Source: JABDMH01 sp965223105
Lineage (GTDB): Bacteria > Bacteroidota > Bacteroidia > Chitinophagales > Saprospiraceae
Assembly (NCBI GenBank): GCA_965223105.1
Contig: OZ244987.1
Coordinates: 2,108,001-2,172,000, forward strand
Direction: 5' to 3'
Length of the DNA: 64,000 nucleotides
Positions 1 to 7,610 of this stretch are shown here, one piece after another. The translations under genes and the position numbers were made by a program. The notes under the pieces are model-generated. The model was not told the DNA's origin. It did no database searches and saw nothing but the letters and a program-made list of their open reading frames with translations. Numbering within the stretch: position 1 is the stretch's first letter; each line of letters starts with the position of its first letter.

Positions 1-126
1 ATGGGATTGGGAGTGCGAGTCCTTTACAAGCGGGCATTTAATGCGGTACTTCGATTGGACTACGGCGTCGACATCTATGACCATAGGCAAAGGGGCTTTG
101 TCTTTGGATTTGGTCAATATTTCTAG
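1..126 (+). CDS. Outer-membrane beta-barrel protein, C-terminal fragment (gene starts before the window)
   Basis: The first 41 codons are open from the left edge and end at the TAG at 124-126. The peptide alternates polar and hydrophobic residues, as a transmembrane beta-hairpin does, and its last residues are GFVFGFGQYF. A C-terminal aromatic residue on a final beta-strand is the usual signature of an outer-membrane barrel, and the wording resembles the end of BamA/TamA (D15) surface-antigen barrels. This is inference from 41 residues, so the exact family cannot be fixed. The ATG at position 1 is simply an internal Met. The stop codon lies inside the first copy of a 65-bp direct repeat. Confidence 0.6.
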   Translation: MGLGVRVLYKRAFNAVLRLDYGVDIYDHRQRGFVFGFGQYF

Positions 127-180
127 CGCTTAAAAGATTCTAGACTGATTTTCTACCAGCGTCTCTTGAGCAGTTTTAAG
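117..180. repeat. Direct repeat, copy A (~65 bp)
   Basis: This stretch and 1001-1065 match at roughly 55 of 66 aligned columns by eye. They share the block ATTTCTAGCGCTTAAAA at the left, TTCTACCAGC in the middle and TTGAGCAGTTTT at the right. Copy A contains the stop codon of the barrel gene. Within it TCTAG (122-126) can pair with CTAGA (140-144), giving a small hairpin. No other copy was noticed in the window. Confidence 0.75.
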
Positions 181-310
181 CCTTTGATCCTTATTAAGTC
201 AACTGTTCAAGATTTGCCTACAAGGATGATGTTGGATCTTGTCACTAGTGATTACCTCTTCAAAATAACACACTTATGAGTTTGTGTATTGCACGGTTAC
301 CTTAAAAAGG

Positions 311-322
311 CCTAAATTTAGG
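311..322. promoter_or_regulatory. 12-bp perfect palindrome upstream of the lipoprotein relic
   Basis: CCTAAATTTAGG at 311-322 is a perfect 12-bp palindrome. Another dyad, CAAGGGT/ACCCTTG with a 2-base spacer, follows at 343-358. The 240 bases between the barrel gene and the lipoprotein relic hold no credible gene. An operator role is possible but unproven. Confidence 0.25.
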
Positions 323-422
323 AAACAAGAGTGTTCACCTACCAAGGGTACACCCTTGCACGTCTTCCCAAGAGAAAATCTGAATTTCACCCTTAATTCG
401 GAACATCATGAGCTTTGTAAAA

Positions 423-942
423 ATGAATCTAATATTTGTCAGCAGTGTCTGTATTTTGCTGCTTTGTACCAGTTGCAAAGGCAATTCATCATCAGATTCA
501 AAGCCATAACCAAGCTGATCAAGCTGCTGAGCAGGGATAAACCATCGATGCTTGTACTTTTCTTAATAAAGCTCATGCAGAAGAAAGTATGAAAATGGCC
601 TTGAAGGATCCTGAATCCAGTGGCTATAATCCTGTGACTCGTGCATCAGAATGTCAGTTTGAAAGTCTTGAAACAACCAATCTTACGAATTCAGGTAACC
701 TGTTGATACGAATTGAGAAGCTAACAAATCCGGAAATGGACTTTCAAGAACTTCGGGATTTAATGGGCGGTGTAAATCGAGTTAGTAATATAGGTGAAGA
801 TGCCTTTTATAGTGCAAATCAATTGGTAATTCTCCAAGGTGATTACAAGGTCACCGTGGCGGTTGCATGGTTTGGTGATCGTGCAGGCGAGAAACTCGAA
901 GTTGCCCAAGCCATAGGGCATATGATCTTAAGCAAATTATAA
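423..942 (+). pseudogene. Secreted lipoprotein gene broken by a frameshift and a stop codon
   Basis: An ATG at 423 (or 408 in the same frame) opens a classic lipoprotein leader: MNLIFVSSVCILLLCTSC, then KGNSSSDSKP and a TAA at 507-509. Skipping one C of the CC at 504-505 continues into another frame as HNQADQAAEQG, a typical lipoprotein linker, which is cut by TAA at 538-540. The same frame then runs TIDACTFLNKAHAEESM and stays open to the TAA at 940-942. The distal part (IDAC near its start, a GEDAFYSAN motif, then a beta strand VTVAVAWFG) looks like the small Bacteroidota lipoproteins with an N-terminal DAC..L motif. The expected intact product would be about 170 residues. Two independent lesions argue against a single sequencing error. 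An internal start at 589 would leave an exported domain without its leader. Confidence 0.65.
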
Positions 943-1000
943 ACGGTCAAATAAGTTGCAAAGCATTATGTAGATGGTCAGGCATGGAAAATATAAGGCC

Positions 1001-1065
1001 ATATTTCTAGCGCTTAAAAAGACGCTAAAGTGATTTCTACCAGCATTTCTTTGAGCAGTTTTCAG
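1001..1065. repeat. Direct repeat, copy B (~65 bp)
   Basis: Second copy of the repeat at 117-180. Its right end includes the stop codon of the glycerol facilitator gene (minus strand, 1062-1064). TAGCG (1008-1012) can pair with CGCTA (1022-1026), so a hairpin at the same place as in copy A is kept although the bases differ. Confidence 0.75.
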
Positions 1066-1796
1066 CTAAGTACAAGATATAGTACGGCTGCTGCGATGCC
1101 TCCCAATAGGGGTCCTACCACAGGTATCCAGGCATATGCCCAATTGCTGCCCCCTTTATCAGGGATGGGTAACAGTTGATGCATTATACGAGGGGCGAGA
1201 TCTCTTGCGGGATTGATGGCATATCCTGTAGTGCCGCCGAGACTCATGCCTATAGCGACGACTATTAAGGCTACAGGTAAAGCTCCTAAACTACCAAGGC
1301 CAGCTGGTGTGCCGGGATTGTCAGACACAAAATTTGGTCCAGTGATATACAGTACCGTAAAGATCAATACAAAAGTCCCCAACATTTCTGAAAGCATATT
1401 GGTCCACACATTGGGAATTGCTGGGCTGGTACAAAAGGTCGCCAGTTTGGTTCCCTGATCACCAGTAGCTCGATAATGATCGCGATGCATCAAGAACACT
1501 AAAGTGGTACCTATCGCCGCACCTAGCATCTGGCCTGCAATATACAGGGGAGCTTCAGATGCAGCAAATTTACCGGCTGCCACAAGTCCAATGGTTACTG
1601 CTGGATTGATGTGGGCACCACTAAAATCTTGCGCAACCAACACCCCTGCAAATACAGCAAATCCCCATCCTAAAGTGATGACAACCCATCCGGCACCATG
1701 ACCTTTGGTTTTGGCTAACACTACATTTGCGACGACCCCGTTTCCTAATAAAATTAAGATCATTGTACCGATGAGTTCAGCAATGAAGGGAGTCAT
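1062..1796 (-). CDS. glpF: Glycerol uptake facilitator / aquaglyceroporin (MIP family)
   Basis: Six-helix channel protein that passes glycerol and other small neutral solutes through the inner membrane. Both half-helix NPA motifs are present: GAHINPAVTIG near residue 64 and GYAINPARDLAPR near residue 195. The Asp directly after the Arg of the second motif (NPARD) is the residue that separates GlpF-type glycerol channels from water-only aquaporins. The frame stays open to 1850, but the start at 1796 (MTPFIAELIGT) is preferred because GlpF proteins begin shortly before this IAE-LGT helix; the longer form adds 18 residues. It lies downstream of the HAD phosphatase gene on the same strand and may share its transcript. 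No glpK or glpD is adjacent. Confidence 0.88.
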   Translation of the reverse strand: MTPFIAELIGTMILILLGNGVVANVVLAKTKGHGAGWVVITLGWGFAVFAGVLVAQDFSGAHINPAVTIGLVAAGKFAASEAPLYIAGQMLGAAIGTTLVFLMHRDHYRATGDQGTKLATFCTSPAIPNVWTNMLSEMLGTFVLIFTVLYITGPNFVSDNPGTPAGLGSLGALPVALIVVAIGMSLGGTTGYAINPARDLAPRIMHQLLPIPDKGGSNWAYAWIPVVGPLLGGIAAAVLYLVLS

Positions 1797-1908
1797 GAAG
1801 TTAGGTTTTAATGTTTTAGCTAAAGCTAGCCATTCCCTAAGTCTGAGCAACCTTGTTGCCCTAAGGGGTCAGTACCGGGAAATGCTATTTGTGAATGTAA
1901 CACAATTT

Positions 1909-2517
1909 TCAAACAGGCAATAAAAGTTCTCGGAGTCGATGTCGTAGATCTTCGGGATTACGAAAGAGGATGCTCCTAAGTCCCAGCTCTTGACTCGCTT
2001 GAACATTTCGAATATTGTCGTCAATAAAGATGGCTTCCTCCGTGGGGATGGAATATTGCCTAAGAAGCAATTGGTAGATGGCCGGTTCTGGCTTCTTCAT
2101 CCTTTCGTGACCAGACACCACAATACCATCAAAGGCCTTTAAAAAGGAAAACTGTGACATGGCTATTGGGAATGTCTCAGCAGACCAGTTGGTCAAAGCG
2201 TAAAGCATGATATCCTTGACATTTGCTAATTCTTCTAAAATCTGGACGGTACCGGTGATCGGGCCAGCCAGCATCTCAGCCCAGCGGTCGTAAAAAAGGC
2301 GAATTTCTTCTTCGTAATTTGGATGCTTCCTAATCAATAGATTGGTTCCTTCCTCCAGCGATCTTCCCGCATCCTGGGCCTCATTCCAATCAGGGGTACA
2401 TATTTCAGACAGAAAATATTCCATTTGGTCCCGATTGTTGAACACTTTAGTGTACAAATGCCTCGGATCCCAATCAATCAGGACTCCGCCCAGATCAAAA
2501 ATGATATATTTATACAT
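1909..2517 (-). CDS. HAD-superfamily phosphatase, YihX-like (subfamily IA)
   Basis: A 202-residue cytosolic haloacid-dehalogenase-fold hydrolase. Motif I is IIFDLGGVLID with nucleophile Asp8; the +2 position is Gly rather than Asp, as in the YihX group (FDLGNV). The sequence KKPEPAIY (Lys of motif III) and FIDDNIRNV (acidic motif IV) complete the active site. Family members remove phosphate from small sugars, for example glucose-1-phosphate for YihX, but the substrate cannot be read from sequence. The ATG at 2517 begins directly at the first beta strand. It is divergent from the CHRD gene across about 180 bp. Confidence 0.85.
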   Translation of the reverse strand: MYKYIIFDLGGVLIDWDPRHLYTKVFNNRDQMEYFLSEICTPDWNEAQDAGRSLEEGTNLLIRKHPNYEEEIRLFYDRWAEMLAGPITGTVQILEELANVKDIMLYALTNWSAETFPIAMSQFSFLKAFDGIVVSGHERMKKPEPAIYQLLLRQYSIPTEEAIFIDDNIRNVQASQELGLRSILFRNPEDLRHRLRELLLPV

Positions 2518-2699
2518 TAAAAAATTTGATACTATGAACGAACATTTACATACCTTAGGCCGTTAAAGTACGAAGCTGTATTTATTATTTGTAACCTCGC
2601 CTCGAGAATGACATCTAATCCACGTATAGGTTTCGTATATGTAATTACGTCCAACTCAATTCACCATCTGTTTAACATCAAAAAATTTGTTTAAAGCTT

Positions 2700-5600
2700 A
2701 TGAGAATAGCTACATTATTTCTAGTTCCTGTATTGATACTGAGTTTAAACTCAAGGATCGTAGGACAAGATTTTCAAGCCAGTCTTTCTGGCAATAACCA
2801 GCCACTACCGGTAGTCTCGCAGGCTTCGGGCTTGATCAATGCCACCATCAATGGCGATACACTTACTGTTGAAGGTTCGTTTGACAATATTCTATCTGGT
2901 GTCGACACTTCGATTGTGGGTGGAGCTCACATACACGCTGGCCTGGCAGGTCAGAATGGAGGCGTGGTGATTCCTTTAAAACCCACCTTGTCTGAAGGAC
3001 TCAATAGTGGCATGTTTGAGGTCGCATCCAATACCTTTATTTTGGATCCAGAGGTAAAGGCGGCTGCGGCCGAGCGCGGTCTTTACATCAACATCCATTC
3101 CAATGACTATGGTGCTGGCGAGATTAGGGGTCAGTTATTACCGGCAGCTGATGAAGTGTATAGCGCAAATCTCTTTGGATCCAATCAGGTGCCGTCCGTT
3201 ATGTCTAATGGGCAAGGGACAGTGATGTTGGAGCTTACAGGTAGCGAGGTTGTAGTTTCTGGATCCATATCCAACCTTTCCAGTGCAATTGCCACGGAGA
3301 TTATCGGTGGTGCTCACATTCACATGGCCATGGCGGGACGTAATGGAGGGGTAGTAGAACCACTGACCCTTCAACTGAGTGACGACAGTACATCTGCAGA
3401 AATCCGGGCAGGAGATAACACCTTTATGTGGGCTGACAGCATTATAGAAGCACTGCAGTCAGAAGCCCTATACGTCAACATTCATACCCGAAATTGGACA
3501 GGAGGTGAGCTTCGGGGTCAATTGACGCCGTTGGCTGATGTCAAGTTCAGGACTTACCTTTCAGGAGCCAACCAATCACCCGCAGTTCAATCATTTGCCG
3601 GAGGCAAATTGGTTTACGGATTAAGGGATGGAATCCTTACCGTGAGCGGAACATTCCGTGGTTTAGAAAGCGATCTTAACGAAGATATTCTGGGTGGGGG
3701 CCACATCCATCTCGGTATGGCAGGACGGAATGGACCAGTAGCCTTTCCGCTACAACTTACGGTTAATGATGACAAACGGGGAGCGCTCGTAGATCCGGCA
3801 AACAATCGTTTTCTCGTGGGCGGCGATACCTTGATGGCACTGCTGGGCAGGGCCCTTTACGTAAATATTCACTCGCTTGACTATTCGGGCGGAGAGATTC
3901 GAGGTCAAATCTTGCCCGAGAGTCAATATTTTCTTCAAGGTGACCTAAGAGGGTCTCAGATGGTGCCTTCCGTCGAGTCCATGGGTAGTGGATCCGCGAT
4001 TATCGAAGTGTTGGGCGGTAATATTACAGTCACTGGTTCATTTGAAAACCTCTCTTCTCCCTTACTTGTCTCTCTTGACAACGGTGCTCATATCCATTTT
4101 GCTCCAGCCGGGCGAATGGGCCCTCATCTTATCAATCTGGTCACCACACCTGATGATGATATTGCCAGTGGGCGGTTTCGTGCCTTAGACAATAAATTTA
4201 GTGTATCGCCTACGCGTCGCGATTCATTGAGAGGTAGATGGGGCTATATCAGTGTGCATAGCGAAGATGTGATGACGGGAGAACTTCGAGGCCAGCTTGT
4301 CCATGAAGCGGCTGCTTACTACTATGCTCCCCTTTCCGGAGCGGAAGAGGTGCCTGCGGTAGTTAGTGACGGATCGGGAGCTGCCATAATGGAATACAAT
4401 GGTCAATCTGCGATTATTACCGGGAGTTTTACCGGACTGGGCAGTCCGGTAAATACCAACATTTTAGGAGGAGGTCACGTTCATACCGCCTTTGCCGGAT
4501 CAAATGGTGGCGTCGCCTTTCCCTTGGCATTGTCTCTTGGCGATGGAGACACCAGTGGCACGATGGCGGTACCTGCGAATGTATTTCCCGTTACTACCGC
4601 TTTTATGGACACAGTCAGAAACCGAGGTACCTACGTCAATATTCATAGTTTGAATGAAGGAGGTGGTGAATTGAGGGGCAATTTCAGGCCAATTGCCATG
4701 AGTTACTACCTGGCAAATCTCCGAGGAAAGAATTCGACGGTTCCGATGCCATCTACAGGAGTGGGTTCGATGATCTTTGAGCGAAATAGCAATCATCTGG
4801 TGGCATCAGGATCTTTCAATAACCTCATTGGTGATTTTGATAAGAGCATCGCCGGAGGTGCTCATGTTCACTTTGGATCAGTTGGTACCAATGGAGGTAT
4901 TGGGCTGTTTTTATCTTCGGTAGAAAGTGCAGATTTGAAGGCTGCAGTCTTCCTCGCGGATAGCAATAGTTTTGACTTGCCAGACTCAACTCGAATGAGT
5001 CTGATGGGTGGGAATACCTATGTAAATGTGCACAGTACTACTCAGCCCGGTGGAGAAATCCGAGGCCAGGTCCTTCACGAAATCAACCATGCACCTACAC
5101 CTACCAGCTTCACTTCACCGGAGTCAGGTGACACCATAACCATAGGAGGCGACTTGAGCCAACCATTTACAGTGACTTGGAATGAATCTTCTGACCCCAA
5201 CGGCGATGCGATAAGGTATCTGTGGCAACTGTCATTGACCAGTGATTTTGCCGCTCCGGCGATCACAGTGGCAACCGATAGTGCTACACAGTTTAGCACT
5301 ACCTTCGGTCTCGTCGACACTCTGCTGGCCACCTTGGGAATCGACAGTGGAGAAGCAGTCACCGTCTATCATCGTGTGACTGCTTCGGATGGAAGCCTGT
5401 GTGGCGTTCATTCTATTGACTCAGTAATTCTCATCAAAGGTATCTCCACCAGTATTCAGGAAAATCCGTACTTGGAGGATGTATTTGTTTTGTATCCAAA
5501 CCCGGCCAAGGAACAAGTTCAGTTGGAGTTTGTAATGAAACAAAATGCCATGGGGCTGCTAAGGATACTGGATTATACTGGTAAAATGGTGATGGAGCAA

Positions 5601-5729
5601 AGGAGTTCTTTATTTGCCGGCGATAATAAGATGCTATTGAATATTGGTTCTTTACCATCAGGTACTTATGTAGCCAGACTAATTGTCAATCAAGAAGTGG
5701 CTGTAGCGAAACTATTTACAAAGGAATAA
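2700..5729 (+). CDS. Secreted CHRD-repeat protein with T9SS sorting domain
   Basis: 1009 residues. A signal peptide (about residues 1-22, ending VGQ) is followed by six tandem CHRD domains at about 25-147, 153-277, 282-406, 411-534, 539-664 and 669-792. Each carries the pattern SG..xVP.V, GS F.nL, GGAHiH.g.aG.NGGV and YVNIHS....GGEiRGQ. The CHRD domain was named from chordin and is common in bacterial exported proteins; its biochemical role is unsettled. Repeat 4 departs from the consensus (AGRMGPHLINL, and SVHS in place of NIHS). A fibronectin-like or Ig-like stretch (about 795-915) and a C-terminal sorting domain (about 930-1009, with FVLYPNPAKEQVQLEF and LPSGTYVARL) follow, so export by T9SS to the cell surface or medium is likely. 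A strong terminator follows at 5756. Confidence 0.88.
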   Translation: MRIATLFLVPVLILSLNSRIVGQDFQASLSGNNQPLPVVSQASGLINATINGDTLTVEGSFDNILSGVDTSIVGGAHIHAGLAGQNGGVVIPLKPTLSEGLNSGMFEVASNTFILDPEVKAAAAERGLYINIHSNDYGAGEIRGQLLPAADEVYSANLFGSNQVPSVMSNGQGTVMLELTGSEVVVSGSISNLSSAIATEIIGGAHIHMAMAGRNGGVVEPLTLQLSDDSTSAEIRAGDNTFMWADSIIEALQSEALYVNIHTRNWTGGELRGQLTPLADVKFRTYLSGANQSPAVQSFAGGKLVYGLRDGILTVSGTFRGLESDLNEDILGGGHIHLGMAGRNGPVAFPLQLTVNDDKRGALVDPANNRFLVGGDTLMALLGRALYVNIHSLDYSGGEIRGQILPESQYFLQGDLRGSQMVPSVESMGSGSAIIEVLGGNITVTGSFENLSSPLLVSLDNGAHIHFAPAGRMGPHLINLVTTPDDDIASGRFRALDNKFSVSPTRRDSLRGRWGYISVHSEDVMTGELRGQLVHEAAAYYYAPLSGAEEVPAVVSDGSGAAIMEYNGQSAIITGSFTGLGSPVNTNILGGGHVHTAFAGSNGGVAFPLALSLGDGDTSGTMAVPANVFPVTTAFMDTVRNRGTYVNIHSLNEGGGELRGNFRPIAMSYYLANLRGKNSTVPMPSTGVGSMIFERNSNHLVASGSFNNLIGDFDKSIAGGAHVHFGSVGTNGGIGLFLSSVESADLKAAVFLADSNSFDLPDSTRMSLMGGNTYVNVHSTTQPGGEIRGQVLHEINHAPTPTSFTSPESGDTITIGGDLSQPFTVTWNESSDPNGDAIRYLWQLSLTSDFAAPAITVATDSATQFSTTFGLVDTLLATLGIDSGEAVTVYHRVTASDGSLCGVHSIDSVILIKGISTSIQENPYLEDVFVLYPNPAKEQVQLEFVMKQNAMGLLRILDYTGKMVMEQRSSLFAGDNKMLLNIGSLPSGTYVARLIVNQEVAVAKLFTKE

Positions 5730-5755
5730 GGTTTAATCGGAAACCCGTTTATCTG

Positions 5756-5790
5756 CACCGTATGTCAATGAGTGGCATACGGTGTTTTTT
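5756..5790 (+). terminator. Rho-independent terminator after the CHRD gene
   Basis: CACCGTATG (5756-5764) pairs perfectly with CATACGGTG (5776-5784), 9 bp, followed directly by six T residues. Confidence 0.85.
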
Positions 5791-5861
5791 GTTGTGCTTA
5801 GCATAGCTAGTACCTCAGAGCCAGTGGCAATTTGTACATTGAGTACAAAATATAGAGCTCT

Positions 5862-7127
5862 ATGGTGAGTAGAAGGAAGTTTTTGGAACGGGCAGCGTGG
5901 ACACCCAGCTTGCTATTGACACCATCACAAATTCCTCAGTCCTGGGGTGTCCCTTTCGTTTCCAAGGATCACGATGTCACCAGGGATGAAGAATTTTGGT
6001 ATCAAGTCAAAATGGCTTTCACAGTATCTCCCACCTTGGTTAATCTCAACAATGGAGGTGTATCTCCACAGCCAAGAGTAGTGCAGGAAGCCTTGGAAAG
6101 GTATAACCAACTTAGCAATGAGACTCCATCCTATTATATGTGGCGAATTTTGGACAAAGGTCGGGAAGCGATTCGGGAGAAATTGGCAGACTTAGGAGGC
6201 TGTGCTGCGGAGGAAGTAGCCATTCATCGAAATTCATCTGAAGCCCTGGAGACCGTGATTTTTGGTTTGCCTTTACAGGCTGGAGACGAAGTTGTGCTTA
6301 CCAAGCAAGATTATCCAAATATGATCAATGCTTGGAAACAAAGGGCTCATCGTGATAAAATCGTTTTGCGATGGCTTGATTTTGATTTTCCCATCGAAGA
6401 TGAGGATCAAATAGCTGACGCTTTTATCAACGCTTTCAATGAACACACGAAGGTTGTGCACATCACTCATTTGATCAATTGGATGGGGCAGGTGTTGCCG
6501 GTTAGAAAAATTGCTGCAGAAGCAAAAGCTAGAAACATCGAGGTGGTTATTGACGCAGCCCATTCATTCGCTCACCTGGTCTATAATATCCCTGAATTAG
6601 GAGGTGATTACTTTGGTACAAGCCTACACAAGTGGCTGTGTGCACCATTTGGATCAGGAATGCTGTGGGTGAAGAGGGAAAAGATCAAAGGGATTTATCC
6701 ACTTTTTGCTGCTCCTGACCCTGAATCAGACGACATTCGAAAATTTGAAAATTTGGGTACTCGGCCGTTTGCCAACGAGCAGGCGATTGGTCAGGCCATT
6801 GATTTCCATTTAATGATTGGTTCGGAAAGGAAATTTAAACGTCTACATTATTTGAAAAATTATTGGATGGTCGCATTGGGGAAGCTCCCCCGTATTAAGC
6901 TGCACACTTCTCTAGATCCAAAGTATGGTGGCGCCATTGGATTTTTTTCGATTGAGGGAATGGATCCAAATGATATTACGCGAAGATTGCTGAATAATCA
7001 TCAAATCCATGCAGTTGCCATTCACTGGGAAAATATCCATGGAGTAAGAATTACTCCGAATGTTTATACGGTGACGAAGGATCTAGACCGGTTTATTGAA
7101 GCAATTGAGGAAATGGTTTTAGGGTAA
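5862..7127 (+). CDS. Tat-exported class V aminotransferase-fold PLP enzyme (isopenicillin N epimerase-like)
   Basis: 421 residues. The N terminus has a twin-arginine leader (SRRKFLERAAW, then a short hydrophobic run), so the folded PLP-containing enzyme is probably exported through Tat. The rest is a fold-type I, class V aminotransferase/cysteine-desulfurase domain: NNGGVSP near 63, VIDAAHSF with the PLP-nitrogen Asp231 and His234, and the Schiff-base lysine Lys257 in TSLHKWL. Relatives are annotated as isopenicillin N epimerase-like, but most do not make antibiotics and the substrate is unknown. It stands alone on the plus strand; the relic of another gene begins at its stop codon. Confidence 0.85.
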   Translation: MVSRRKFLERAAWTPSLLLTPSQIPQSWGVPFVSKDHDVTRDEEFWYQVKMAFTVSPTLVNLNNGGVSPQPRVVQEALERYNQLSNETPSYYMWRILDKGREAIREKLADLGGCAAEEVAIHRNSSEALETVIFGLPLQAGDEVVLTKQDYPNMINAWKQRAHRDKIVLRWLDFDFPIEDEDQIADAFINAFNEHTKVVHITHLINWMGQVLPVRKIAAEAKARNIEVVIDAAHSFAHLVYNIPELGGDYFGTSLHKWLCAPFGSGMLWVKREKIKGIYPLFAAPDPESDDIRKFENLGTRPFANEQAIGQAIDFHLMIGSERKFKRLHYLKNYWMVALGKLPRIKLHTSLDPKYGGAIGFFSIEGMDPNDITRRLLNNHQIHAVAIHWENIHGVRITPNVYTVTKDLDRFIEAIEEMVLG

Positions 7128-7462
7128 TCGATTAATTAATTTTTCGGTTTTGGTAATTGAGATTACTCGGGAAATGCCTAACAATTATGCGGTAAATCAC
7201 TTGGCGCAACAATTGCTCAGATCCGGAACTTCAGTTTCTCTAAATTATGGCTAAGCAAAGTGGTGAATCCCGAACTAAATTGTTTAAAAATGAAACAAGA
7301 ATTCAAAACACAAAACTGGAAAACAACGAGCTAATTTCAATTCTTGTAGAAAGCATAGAAACGGCTCAAAAGAAAATAAAACGTGAAAAATCAAAAATCA
7401 AACATAATTCTAAAATCGTTAATCAGTGTTCCTTGTTTTTAAATCCAAGTATCGACTGGTGA
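7126..7462 (+). pseudogene. Degraded four-helix-bundle protein gene (S23 / 23S rRNA intervening-sequence protein family)
   Basis: Read in frame from 7126, the sequence gives NRLINFSVLVIEITREMPNN, then YAVNHLAQQLLRSGTSVSLN and a stop (TAA at 7243-7245 within GGCTAAGCA). A shifted frame from 7247 continues as AKQSGESRTKLFKNE and later ENNELISILVESIETAQKKI. These blocks match, in order, the family pattern LLRSGTSIG.N..EAqSGESR.DF...m...LKE..Et ... L..E.nEL..I...SI.TA.KN. The gene has lost its start codon, carries a frameshift at the N-Y-G-E-A-Q-S-G point, and has lost the middle third (about 35 residues). A 71-codon frame at 7247-7462 is therefore not an independent gene. Intact members are about 120 residues, are found inside 23S rRNA genes of some bacteria and as free genes in Bacteroidota, and have no settled function. 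Confidence 0.75.
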
Positions 7463-7610
7463 AGCCCGAAGATAACACGAGATAAGAAGCGATACTTCCT
7501 GTCGGTCGTACAGGCTCATATCCAAACCGTCACTCGATTTCAGCAAATTCATAGCTATATATAAAGTTCTCTATAATTGGGTATCAAGCTCCACCAAATG
7601 CGCATAAAAA

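Noticed and set aside
284..592. 102-codon frame on the plus strand
   Set aside because: It runs across the lipoprotein leader and linker in another frame, has no leader or domain, and the overlapping frames carry clear lipoprotein features.
7247..7462. 71-codon lysine-rich frame as an independent gene
   Set aside because: It is the shifted 3' part of the four-helix-bundle relic; the preceding in-frame family sequence lies upstream in another frame.
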